A DNA stretch of 11,385 nt from Alcanivorax sp. UBA4485. Its GTDB lineage: Bacteria > Pseudomonadota > Gammaproteobacteria > Pseudomonadales > Alcanivoracaceae. The notes below the pieces were generated by a model that saw only the letters and a program-made list of their open reading frames with translations, searched no databases and had not been told where the DNA came from. The translations under genes were made by a program, and so were the position numbers. Below are positions 1 through 8,836 of this stretch, in pieces (the first letter of the stretch is position 1; each line of letters opens with the position of its first letter). The stretch covers positions 1 to 11,385 of the forward strand of contig DGNT01000028.1 of assembly GCA_002389055.1 (NCBI GenBank). The letters run 5' to 3'.

Positions 1-302
1 TGTTCGAACATGAAGCGATCAAGACCACCTTGCCGAAAGCCAAGGAGTTGCGTCGGGTGGCCGAGCCCCTGATCACTCTGGCCAAGGAAGACTCGGTGGC
101 CAACCGCCGTCTGGCGTTTGACCGCACCCGGTCCAAGGAAATGGTCGGTAAACTGTTCAACGAACTGGGTCCGCGCTACAAGGCGCGTCCGGGTGGCTAC
201 CTGCGAATCCTTAAGATGGGTTTCCGGGCCGGCGATAACGCCCCGATGGCTTATGTGGAACTGGTGGATCGTCCGGAAGGCGAAATCGCCGACGCGGAAT
301 AA
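1..302 (+). CDS. rplQ: 50S ribosomal protein L17, C-terminal part (5' truncated by window)
   Basis: L17 is a structural protein of the large ribosomal subunit. The reading frame is open from the first base (full codons from position 3) and ends at TAA 300-302, so about 99 residues of a usual ~127 are visible and the true start lies upstream. The visible part follows L17 closely: the KTTLPKAKELRR segment, then EPLITLAKEDSVANRRLAF, KLFNELGPRY, GGYLRILKMGFRAGDNAPMA and the Y-x-E-L-V-D-R end with a short acidic tail. The first internal methionine-like codon at 30 is not the start, because conserved L17 sequence continues upstream of it. In gammaproteobacteria rplQ normally follows rpoA as the last gene of the alpha operon, and the terminator right after it fits that. 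Identification is by recognition of family sequence. Confidence 0.97.
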   Translation, partial: FEHEAIKTTLPKAKELRRVAEPLITLAKEDSVANRRLAFDRTRSKEMVGKLFNELGPRYKARPGGYLRILKMGFRAGDNAPMAYVELVDRPEGEIADAE

Positions 303-323
303 GTCGACCCTTCGGGACGACAC

Positions 324-352
324 AAAAAACCGGGCTTTGGCCCGGTTTTTTT
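324..352 (+). terminator. Intrinsic terminator of the rplQ operon
   Basis: A perfect GC stem CCGGGC (330-335) and GCCCGG (340-345) closes a TTTG loop and is followed by seven T (346-352). Six A (324-329) precede the stem and can pair with the T run, so the element could also stop transcription from the other strand. It lies 21 bp after the rplQ stop codon, as expected for the end of a ribosomal protein operon. Confidence 0.93.
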
Positions 353-511
353 ATGTCTGAAAGAAACCGGACGAAGGCTTGAGGCGGCCCGGGTGGGCTG
401 CCCCTATCTGGTGCGCCGACTTTACCGGATTTTGCGATTGTGCGGCTTGTGCCGGGCTGCCAGCGACCGCATCACTGTGTAGTGTTAAGGCAAGCAACAC
501 AGGGAGAATCC

Positions 512-1048
512 ATGAGTAACAGCCAGCCTTTTCTGACCGATGTGAAGACCTTGCGCGAACGCGCCCGCCAGCATATTGAGCAGGGCGCGGTGACGGCCGG
601 CTACAGCGCCGATCGAGAGACAGTACTTAAGCTGCTCAACGAAGCGCTGGCCACGGAAATTGTCTGCACGCTGCGCTACAAGCGGCATTACTACATGGCT
701 GACGGGCTCAACGCCAGCATCGCCGCGGATGAATTTCTCGAGCATGCCCAGCAAGAGCAGCAGCACGCGGACTGGCTCGCGGAACGCATTGTGCAGCTCG
801 GCGGCGCCCCCAATTTTTCCCCCGAAGGCCTGCAGAGCCGCTCCCACGCCGAGTACGTGGAGGGCGAGACCCTTAAGGAGATGGTTAAGGAGGATCTGAT
901 CGCCGAGCGCATCGCCATCGACAGCTATCGGGAGATCGCCACCTACCTGGGTGATAAGGATCCGACCACCCGCCGCATCATGGAAGAGATACTGGCTCAG
1001 GAAGAAGAGCACGCGGACGACATGGCGTCGATCCTGGAATCGTTGTGA
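512..1048 (+). CDS. Bacterioferritin-like diiron protein (ferritin-like superfamily)
   Basis: A 178-residue four-helix ferritin-like protein, likely to bind and oxidise iron. Its ferroxidase ligands can be read by analogy to bacterioferritin (Bfr): E49 in helix A, the ExxH pair E82/H85 in helix B, E132 in helix C and the ExxH pair E164/H167 in helix D. In Bfr the residue after the helix B glutamate is the haem-ligating methionine; here it is Q83, so Bfr-style haem binding is not supported. There are about 35 residues before helix A, more than in Bfr (about 158 residues in total). The start ATG 512 has AGGGAGA at 501-507. An in-frame upstream extension to 440 lacks such a site and does not resemble the family. 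The gene is followed after 28 bp by a GyrI-like gene with its own strong ribosome site, suggesting co-transcription. Whether it forms a 24-mer cage or a smaller assembly cannot be told. Confidence 0.85.
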   Translation: MSNSQPFLTDVKTLRERARQHIEQGAVTAGYSADRETVLKLLNEALATEIVCTLRYKRHYYMADGLNASIAADEFLEHAQQEQQHADWLAERIVQLGGAPNFSPEGLQSRSHAEYVEGETLKEMVKEDLIAERIAIDSYREIATYLGDKDPTTRRIMEEILAQEEEHADDMASILESL

Positions 1049-1076
1049 TACCACCCGCTCAAGGAGGAAACAGCTA

Positions 1077-1562
1077 GTGGCGACCCCCGAAAGAAGTACC
1101 CCGGAGCGTCAACGCCGGCACGGCAAGACCGTGGCCGGCATTCAGGTGCGTACCAATAACGACCTCGAAATGCACGCCGAGGATTCCCGGCTCAGCCGTC
1201 TTTGGGAGAAATTCAACGACGAGGGCCTGGCGCATTCAATACCGGACAAGGCCGCCGGCTCCCCGGTTTACGGCGTCTATACCGAGTTCGATGATGGCGT
1301 CGCCGGCGATTACAGTGTTCTCGCCGGTGTCGAAGTGACCGACGAGGAGAAAGTGCCGGAGGAGTACGCCACCGTGACGCTGGAAGCCGGAGATTACCTG
1401 GTATTTCAGGGACGCGGCAGGATGCCCGAAACGGTCATGGAGACCTGGGGGCAGGTATGGCATTACTTCGAGAGCGACGACGCGCCGGAGCGTGCCTTCC
1501 TCACCGACTATGAAGTCTTCGAGGGCGGCGATCAGGTGACCATTTACGTGGGCGTTAAGTAA
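1077..1562 (+). CDS. GyrI-like / Cass2-type effector-binding domain protein
   Basis: A 161-residue stand-alone effector-binding domain, related to the ligand-binding half of AraC-type regulators such as Rob and to GyrI/SbmC and Cass2. Such domains bind small hydrophobic or cationic ligands or a protein partner. After about 18 basic, probably disordered residues comes the fold: strand GIQVRT (21-26), helix SRLSRLWEKF (38-47), the strand PVYGVYTEFDD (63-73), YSVLAGVEV (79-87), AGDYLVFQGRG (104-114), a helix with ETWGQVWHYF (122-131), and the closing strand VTIYVGVK (154-161). No DNA-binding domain is present. The start is GTG 1077, chosen because AAGGAGG lies at 1061-1067; the frame is open further upstream inside the preceding gene but that part is a shadow. 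It is the second gene of a likely two-gene unit with the ferritin-like gene. The stop is one base from the end of the opposing gene. Ligand unknown. Confidence 0.75.
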   Translation: MATPERSTPERQRRHGKTVAGIQVRTNNDLEMHAEDSRLSRLWEKFNDEGLAHSIPDKAAGSPVYGVYTEFDDGVAGDYSVLAGVEVTDEEKVPEEYATVTLEAGDYLVFQGRGRMPETVMETWGQVWHYFESDDAPERAFLTDYEVFEGGDQVTIYVGVK

Positions 1563-1563
1563 T

Positions 1564-1923
1564 TCAGCCCCGCACCTGACGACCCCGGTAAATGACCGCC
1601 TTTGTGGACGCCGAGCGGGCCGGCGCCGCTTCGTTGGTCGGCTCTTCTGGAAGAGGCTGCCCCCGGTACATCCGTTTGGGCGCGGTCTTTTCCGATTCAG
1701 GAGGCTCTTCCGGAGCTCCCGCTTCACGGGCGATGTCGTCCATCAGCCGTGCCAGTTCCCTGGATTGGCTGCGCGCCGCGAAGCGGCCCAGTTCCTGGCG
1801 AAGCTGCGGGTCGGTCAGCGACAGGCGCGTGCCGAACTCATCACGGATCAGGCGGCGGCACTGGTTAACCAGCGCGACCACGCGATAGTGCATCAACCAA
1901 TGCGTGTTGATTCCTTCGCTCAT
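1564..1923 (-). CDS. Conserved-looking small hypothetical protein with two YRG motifs
   Basis: A 119-residue protein I do not recognise with certainty. The N-terminal part (1-66) looks helical and soluble: THWLMHYRVVALVNQCRRLI, then LTDPQLRQELGRFAARSQS and ELARLMDDIAREA. The second half (about 70-119) is rich in Pro, Glu and Ala, probably disordered, and carries two similar short motifs, KRMYRGQ (83-89) and AVIYRGRQ (109-116). The tyrosine-arginine-glycine pattern is reminiscent of DUF4278-type proteins, but that is a weak resemblance only. No signal peptide or membrane segment. Start chosen at ATG 1923 because GACGGAGT lies just upstream on this strand; an in-frame ATG 69 bases further upstream lacks one. 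The gene converges tail to tail with the GyrI-like gene (1 bp between) and is divergent from the dehydrogenase gene. Confidence 0.6.
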   Translation of the reverse strand: MSEGINTHWLMHYRVVALVNQCRRLIRDEFGTRLSLTDPQLRQELGRFAARSQSRELARLMDDIAREAGAPEEPPESEKTAPKRMYRGQPLPEEPTNEAAPARSASTKAVIYRGRQVRG

Positions 1924-2053
1924 GATCTGGACTCCGTCACAATGGCCATGAGAACCAAGCAGGTTCCGTGCCATAGCACCGCCGGCGTTCACGGTCTGAA
2001 GCGGCCGGCGGCGGGATAATCAACGTGTTTTATTCACCGAGGGTGTGAGAGCT

Positions 2054-3463
2054 ATGATTCGCTTGCAAGAGCGTGTTCAGGTGCGCCGGCCCACGGCGGA
2101 TTGCTACCGCTACATGCTGGATATGGCCTCGTCGGAGCAGTGGAATCCGGCTGTCGAGAATGCCCGAAAAAGCACCCCGGGCCCGGTCAACCGGGAAAGC
2201 CGCTTCGAGGTGGACTACCGCTTCGCCGGACGCCAGCGCGCTTTCGGCTATGAGCTGGTCGACACCGACCCGGGGCGCAGCCTGAGCCTGCGCGGCCAGG
2301 GCCCCGATGCCAGTGCCCGGGAGCATATCGAGTTCCTGCCCGGCGACGACGATACCTTCACCGAGATTCTCTACACCCTGGACCTGGATGTGGGCGGCCT
2401 GGCAGAGCGTCTGCAGGCGATCATTAAGCCCTGGCTCACCGCCATGGGGCACCGCGCCATGGAGGACCTGCGTCGGGCCCTGGAGCCTTCCCGGATTGAA
2501 GAACCCGGTGTCTGGCAATGGCTGCGCTATCGCGCGCTGCTGCCCGCCGCGTTGGAGTTTTCCCGGCTTGGTTACCAGTCCATGCCGGACCGTGGGCTCA
2601 GTGATTTCATGGACGGCCGTATCGTCGTGGTCACCGGTGCCACCGGGGGCCTGGGGCTGGCCGCTGCCAAGGAACTCAGCCGCCTCGGCGCCACCCTGAT
2701 TCTGGTCGGCCGCGACCCGGAGCGTCTGCAACAGGCGCAGAACGCGGTGCGCGCCTTCAGTGGCTGCGGCGTGGACGCTTTGCACACGGTGGAGGCCGAT
2801 CTGTCCCGGCTCGAGGACGTGCGTCTGGCGGCCGGTCGTATCCAGGCGCTAACGCCGGAGGTGCACGGTCTGATCAATAACGCCGGCGCCCTGTTCAACG
2901 AGCGTGATCTGACCACCGAGGGCACCGAACGTACCCTGGCGGTCAATTTGCTGGCGCCTTACCTGCTCACTGAAAAGCTTTTGCCCGCGCTGGAGCGGGG
3001 CCAGGGGCGTGTCGTCAATGTGGCCAGTGGCGGGCTGTACCTGCAAGCACTGCACCTGGACGACATGGAATTCGAGAACGAGCACTTCGACGGCGCCAAA
3101 GCCTATGCCCGCGCCAAACGGGCGTTGGTGGCCCAGACCGAGCACTGGGCGGAACAGCACCCGGGAATTCGCTTTAACAGCATGCACCCGGGCTGGGCGG
3201 ACACCCCCGGCGTCGCCGCTTCATTGCCGGCGTTCCACAAACGGGTCGGGCCCTGGCTCCGCTCGCCGCGCCAGGGCGCGGACACCATGGTGTGGCTGGC
3301 CAGCAGCCCGGCGGTGGCCGAGATCAGCGGCCGTTTCTGGTTTGACCGCCGGCCCCGGCCCACCGCGGTGCTGCCCGGTACGCGCGTGACCCCGGACCAG
3401 CGCCGGCAACTGGCCCGCTGGCTGGCCGCCCGTTGCCGGCCCGGCCACGGTGGGCCGATGTGA
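2054..3463 (+). CDS. SRPBCC domain - short-chain dehydrogenase (DHRS12-like) fusion protein
   Basis: A 469-residue two-domain protein. Residues 1 to about 145 look like an SRPBCC (START/polyketide-cyclase-like) hydrophobic ligand pocket: the opening strand QERVQVRRP, then the helix with YRYMLDMASSEQWNP, and a C-terminal helix (AERLQAIIKPWLTAMGHRAM). Residues about 185-440 are a classical short-chain dehydrogenase/reductase (SDR): cofactor loop TGATGGLG (194-201), NNAG (275-278), catalytic Ser325, and the pair Tyr351/Lys355 (YARAK). The stretch SMHPGWADTPGV (376-387) followed by QGADTMVWLA and SGRFWFDR resembles vertebrate DHRS12 as I remember it. R220 after the second strand suggests NADP(H), by inference. 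Likely a cytosolic oxidoreductase on a lipid-like carbonyl or alcohol; substrate unknown. Start ATG 2054 has GAGGG at 2039-2043; an in-frame GTG at 2045 has no such site. It converges on uvrA with a 9-bp gap. Confidence 0.82.
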   Translation: MIRLQERVQVRRPTADCYRYMLDMASSEQWNPAVENARKSTPGPVNRESRFEVDYRFAGRQRAFGYELVDTDPGRSLSLRGQGPDASAREHIEFLPGDDDTFTEILYTLDLDVGGLAERLQAIIKPWLTAMGHRAMEDLRRALEPSRIEEPGVWQWLRYRALLPAALEFSRLGYQSMPDRGLSDFMDGRIVVVTGATGGLGLAAAKELSRLGATLILVGRDPERLQQAQNAVRAFSGCGVDALHTVEADLSRLEDVRLAAGRIQALTPEVHGLINNAGALFNERDLTTEGTERTLAVNLLAPYLLTEKLLPALERGQGRVVNVASGGLYLQALHLDDMEFENEHFDGAKAYARAKRALVAQTEHWAEQHPGIRFNSMHPGWADTPGVAASLPAFHKRVGPWLRSPRQGADTMVWLASSPAVAEISGRFWFDRRPRPTAVLPGTRVTPDQRRQLARWLAARCRPGHGGPM

Positions 3464-3472
3464 GGCGTCGCC

Positions 3473-3475
<3 letters not shown>
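3461..3475. repeat. Perfect palindrome holding the stop codons of both convergent genes
   Basis: TGAGGCG (3461-3467), one centre base T3468, and CGCCTCA (3469-3475) form a perfect inverted repeat. The first three bases are the stop codon of the dehydrogenase gene; the last three, read on the other strand, are the TGA of uvrA. As RNA it could fold as a 5-bp stem with a 5-nt loop in either direction. No T run follows on either side, so it is not an obvious intrinsic terminator. Confidence 0.7.
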
Positions 3476-6316
<2,841 letters not shown>

Positions 6317-6335
6317 GAGATGGCGTGCCCTTGGC

Positions 6336-6355
6336 TACTGTCAGAATGAACAGTG
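6336..6355 (-). promoter_or_regulatory. LexA (SOS) box of uvrA
   Basis: The sequence has the LexA core CTGT (6338-6341), exactly eight bases, then ACAG (6350-6353), flanked by TA on the left and TG on the right, close to the E. coli consensus TACTGT-N8-ACAGTA. The left half matches fully and the right half misses one flank base. It lies 20 bp before the uvrA start codon, where uvrA of E. coli is also LexA-controlled. The box covers the expected transcription start, so LexA binding should block RNA polymerase. Confidence 0.9.
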
Positions 6356-6356
6356 C

Positions 6357-6362
6357 AGTATA
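6357..6362 (-). promoter_or_regulatory. -10 element of the uvrA promoter
   Basis: On the minus strand this reads TATACT, five of six matches to TATAAT. No good TTGACA-like box is seen 16-18 bp upstream (only pyrimidine-rich sequence), as can occur with regulated promoters. The predicted start of transcription, about 7 bases downstream, falls within the LexA box. Confidence 0.6.
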
Positions 6363-6402
6363 GGGGAAAGAGCGTGACGGGGGAAAGAACGATGGTGTCG
6401 TC

Positions 6403-6465
6403 ATGCCGGAGTCCGGGCGCCGGAGGCTCCGCGATTTACGCGCGGAGAGGCCCGGCGCCCGGCAT
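6403..6465 (-). repeat. Long GC-rich hairpin after the CsgD-like gene
   Basis: Arms GGGCGCCGG (6415-6423) and CCGGCGCCC (6452-6460) pair perfectly; an inner helix TCCGCG (6428-6433) with CGCGGA (6441-6446) closes an ATTTACG loop, and outer ATGCC (6403-6407) pairs with GGCAT (6461-6465) across a bulge. It starts 9 bp after the regulator's stop codon on the minus strand and precedes the uvrA promoter. There is no clear U run after it, so it may be a weak or Rho-assisted terminator, an RNA-stabilising hairpin, or a REP-like element. Confidence 0.6.
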
Positions 6466-6473
6466 GCGGGGTG

Positions 6474-7133
6474 TTAGAGGTTTTCCTGCGCCCAGTTCAC
6501 CGCCTGCAGGCGGTTGGAGGCGTTGATCTTCTTGAAGATATTGTAGATGTGCGTCTTGATGGTGTGCGGGCTGAGGTTGAGCACCGTGGCGATTTCCGAG
6601 TTCTTGGCGCCGGTGGCCATCACCTTGAGCACCTCGATTTCGCGGTCGGTGAGATTCACCTCGTTACGACCGAAGGTCTTGTTGAAGGCCCGGCTTTTCA
6701 CCAGGTACTGCTGCAGGACCTTGCGCGGGAACCACAACTCGCCCTCGAACATCGACTTGATGCCCTTGGTCAGCAGCCCCTGGGGGCAGTCGTGCTGGAA
6801 GCCGCCGTTGACCATCGGCAGGCCCGCCAGGCGTGACAGGTCATCATCGTCGTCCACATTGAACACGCCGATAAGAATCTCGCTATCGAGACGCTTGTCC
6901 GTTTCCAGCAGGCGGGTGATGACGTCATTCACATCCACGGAATGGAAATCCACCAGAAACAGGTTCTGCTCCACGGCGCGCAGCTCGTCTTCGTCGACCT
7001 GTTCCACCGACTTCACCGCGCTGGCGGTAATCGACGCCTTGTCGAGAAACTCCGTGAGCAGCGCATTCTGAAGATGCTGGCCGCCGACCACATACACCTT
7101 TTGCGATTCTTGAGTGTTCATTAATTCGTCCAT
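6474..7133 (-). CDS. CsgD-like LuxR-family transcriptional regulator with degenerate receiver domain
   Basis: A 219-residue DNA-binding regulator. The C-terminal LuxR/FixJ helix-turn-helix runs from LTDREIEVL (161-169) through GAKNSEIATVLNLSPHTIKT (175-194) to HIYNIFKKI and NRLQAVNWAQENL; the last part is strikingly like E. coli CsgD, which has about 216 residues and controls curli and biofilm. The N-terminal half is receiver-like with a candidate phospho-acceptor D62 (LFLVDFHS), but the paired acidic residues expected after the first strand are absent (YVVGGQH) and no receiver-type lysine is seen. It therefore probably acts without classical phosphorylation, as proposed for CsgD. An acidic run of five Asp (94-98) is notable. 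Start: ATG 7133 gives the longest form, with GGGA 7-10 bases upstream; ATG 7121 in the same frame is possible. No curli genes are visible nearby, so targets are unknown. Confidence 0.82.
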   Translation of the reverse strand: MDELMNTQESQKVYVVGGQHLQNALLTEFLDKASITASAVKSVEQVDEDELRAVEQNLFLVDFHSVDVNDVITRLLETDKRLDSEILIGVFNVDDDDDLSRLAGLPMVNGGFQHDCPQGLLTKGIKSMFEGELWFPRKVLQQYLVKSRAFNKTFGRNEVNLTDREIEVLKVMATGAKNSEIATVLNLSPHTIKTHIYNIFKKINASNRLQAVNWAQENL

Positions 7134-7135
7134 GA

Positions 7136-7168
7136 TGCGTCCCGTGTGCCGGGAGGTTGTGTCCCGTG
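7136..7168. promoter_or_regulatory. Two in-phase 11-bp direct repeats in the leader of the CsgD-like gene
   Basis: TGCGTCCCGTG (7136-7146) and TGTGTCCCGTG (7158-7168) match at 10 of 11 positions and are spaced exactly 22 bp apart, about two DNA turns. On the minus strand they read CACGGGAC(G/A)CA. The first copy lies directly before the regulator's start codon and overlaps its ribosome site. This pattern suggests a paired operator, possibly for autoregulation or translational control; which protein binds is not shown by the sequence. Confidence 0.4.
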
Positions 7169-7201
7169 AAGGGATACGAAAAAAAACTGATTCAAGAGGC
7201 T

Positions 7202-7242
7202 AATTTATCATCGCTTTGGCGGGGGTTCAATTTACCATTATA
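7202..7242 (-). promoter_or_regulatory. Candidate sigma-70 promoter(s) for the CsgD-like gene
   Basis: Two candidates are seen on the minus strand. One has TTGAAC (7225-7230), a 17-bp spacer and TAAATT (7202-7207), four of six matches in each box. The other is a perfect TATAAT (7237-7242) with only a weak -35 (CAGACG-like) upstream. Both would give a 5' leader of about 65-100 nt that includes the 11-bp repeats. The region is AT-rich compared with its surroundings. Confidence 0.4.
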
Positions 7243-7387
7243 CGGTGGTCCCAGGGAACGTCTGCCCGAGGGCCACTGGGCGGAACGGCTTAGACCCGGC
7301 TTCCAGCGACGACTTGGCCGCCATCACCCGGCGGGAGATTGAATCTGGTACACTCGCCGTCCCTTTGTGTATCACCGATGTTGGACC

Positions 7388-8764
7388 ATGACGGACGCTT
7401 CCCGGGCCGCGCTGCGGCGTACTGAATTGACCACCACCGGCTCCCTGGCAGCGATTTTCGCCCTGCGCATGTTCGGCCTGTTCATGCTCCTGCCGGTGTT
7501 CGCCGTGTACGGCGCCGAGCTGGACGGGGCCACCCCCTTGCTGATCGGTACCGCCATCGGCGCGTACGGGCTGATGCAGGCGCTGCTGCAAATTCCCTTT
7601 GGCATGCTGTCGGATCGCTTCGGCCGCCGCCCTCTTTTGTTGATCGGCCTGCTGCTGTTCGTTATCGGTGGCGCGGTGGCGGCGCTCAGTGACAGCATTC
7701 ACGGCGTCATCCTTGGGCGCGCCCTGCAGGGCGCCGGGGCCATCGCCAGCGTGATCATGGCGCTGATCGGCGACGTGGTCAGCGAGCAGCGGCGCACCCG
7801 GGCCATGGCGCTGATCGGCATGGCGGTGGGCTCTTCCTTTATCCTTGCCCTTATTCTGGGCCCCTTGCTGGCCCGCTGGCTGGGGCTGAGCGGATTGTTC
7901 TGGTTCACCTCGGTGCTGGGGCTGGCGGCGATGCTGGTGGCGGTCTGGGTACCGTCGCCCAGAGTCCGCAGCAGTGAGCCCCTGCCTGCCGCGCAGCGTT
8001 TTCGGACCGTGCTCGGGGACCCGGTGCTGCGCCGCCTGGACGTCGGCATCCTGGTGCTGCATATGACCATGACGGCGTCCTTCGTGGTGTTGCCGCAGCT
8101 GCTCAAGCAGCGCCTCGGGCTGGCCCTGGAACAGCACAGCCTGCTCTATCTGGTGGTGCTGGTGGGCGGTTTCCTGGCCATGGTGCCGCTGATCATCGCC
8201 GCCGAACGCCGTGGCGCCATGCCGATCAAGCGTGTCGCCGTGGGGCTGCTGATCGTCGCCGAGATACTGCTGGCGCTGGCCGGGGATACCCTTTGGCACT
8301 TCGTGCTGGCGCTGTTCGTGTACTTCATGGCGTTCAATCTTCTCGAAGCGCTGCTGCCCTCGCTGGTGGGTCGGGCCGCGCCCGCCGGCACCCGCGGCAC
8401 CGCCATGGGGGTCTACTCCACCAGCCAGTTCCTGGGCGTGTTCATCGGCGGCCAGTTGGGCGGGGCCTTGTATCAGTGGGTCGGGGCCGAGGCGGTGTTC
8501 GTGGGCAGCGCTGTTATTGCCCTGGCCTGGCTGCTTTACTTGCGCGGCATGGGGGAATTGCCCAAGCTCGACAATCGTGTGATCCGCCTGGCGAGCGCCC
8601 AGGACTGGGATCACGCGGCGTCGCGGCTGCGTTCGGTACCCGGCGTGCTGGAGGCCGTGGTGGTCGCCGAGCAGCGCCTGGCGCTGCTGAAAGTGGATAA
8701 TAAGTTGTTGGATGAGGACGCGCTCACGGCGCTCAGCGCCGAGGTTCAGGAACCGCGGGCCTGA
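7388..8764 (+). CDS. yajR: YajR-type major facilitator superfamily transporter with C-terminal YAM domain
   Basis: A 458-residue inner-membrane secondary transporter of the drug:H+ antiporter-like branch. Hydrophobic segments consistent with twelve helices fill about residues 18-388. Landmarks: LRMFGLFMLLPVF in helix 1; MFS motif A GMLSDRFGRR (72-81) in the loop after helix 2; GRALQGAGAIA (110-120) with R111 in helix 4; and FNLLEALLPSL (316-326) followed by GTAMGVYSTSQFLGVFIGG (337-355), which strongly recall E. coli YajR (454 residues). The tail after about residue 395 is soluble and ends in a ferredoxin-like YAM domain: LRSVPGVLEAVVVAEQRLALLKVD (414-437), as in YajR. The natural substrate of YajR is not established. 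Start ATG 7388 chosen by family N-terminus; GTG 7367 is in frame but adds only seven unlikely residues. No good ribosome site is seen. Divergent from the CsgD-like gene and upstream of ssb. Confidence 0.87.
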   Translation: MTDASRAALRRTELTTTGSLAAIFALRMFGLFMLLPVFAVYGAELDGATPLLIGTAIGAYGLMQALLQIPFGMLSDRFGRRPLLLIGLLLFVIGGAVAALSDSIHGVILGRALQGAGAIASVIMALIGDVVSEQRRTRAMALIGMAVGSSFILALILGPLLARWLGLSGLFWFTSVLGLAAMLVAVWVPSPRVRSSEPLPAAQRFRTVLGDPVLRRLDVGILVLHMTMTASFVVLPQLLKQRLGLALEQHSLLYLVVLVGGFLAMVPLIIAAERRGAMPIKRVAVGLLIVAEILLALAGDTLWHFVLALFVYFMAFNLLEALLPSLVGRAAPAGTRGTAMGVYSTSQFLGVFIGGQLGGALYQWVGAEAVFVGSAVIALAWLLYLRGMGELPKLDNRVIRLASAQDWDHAASRLRSVPGVLEAVVVAEQRLALLKVDNKLLDEDALTALSAEVQEPRA

Positions 8765-8836
8765 CGGTTTGGGCGGGCGCCGCCGTCGGGGGTTTCAAGC
8801 GCGGCTAAAGCTGCCACAATAACCGATCTGCTTTTT

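Noticed and set aside
353..511. Promoter for the ferritin-like gene
   Set aside because: Several TTG-type hexamers (for example TTGTGC 447-452) were checked, but none has a credible -10 box at 16-18 bp, and no Fur-box-like AT-rich dyad is visible.
2015..2020. GATAAT as the -10 box of the dehydrogenase gene
   Set aside because: The hexamer is good, but the nearest -35-like TTCACG is 21 bp away and nothing better fits, so a promoter cannot be supported.
7238..8614. A long minus-strand open frame (about 458 codons) opposite the transporter gene
   Set aside because: Extremely rich in Gln, His and Arg with low-complexity runs, antisense to a convincing MFS protein; a shadow frame.
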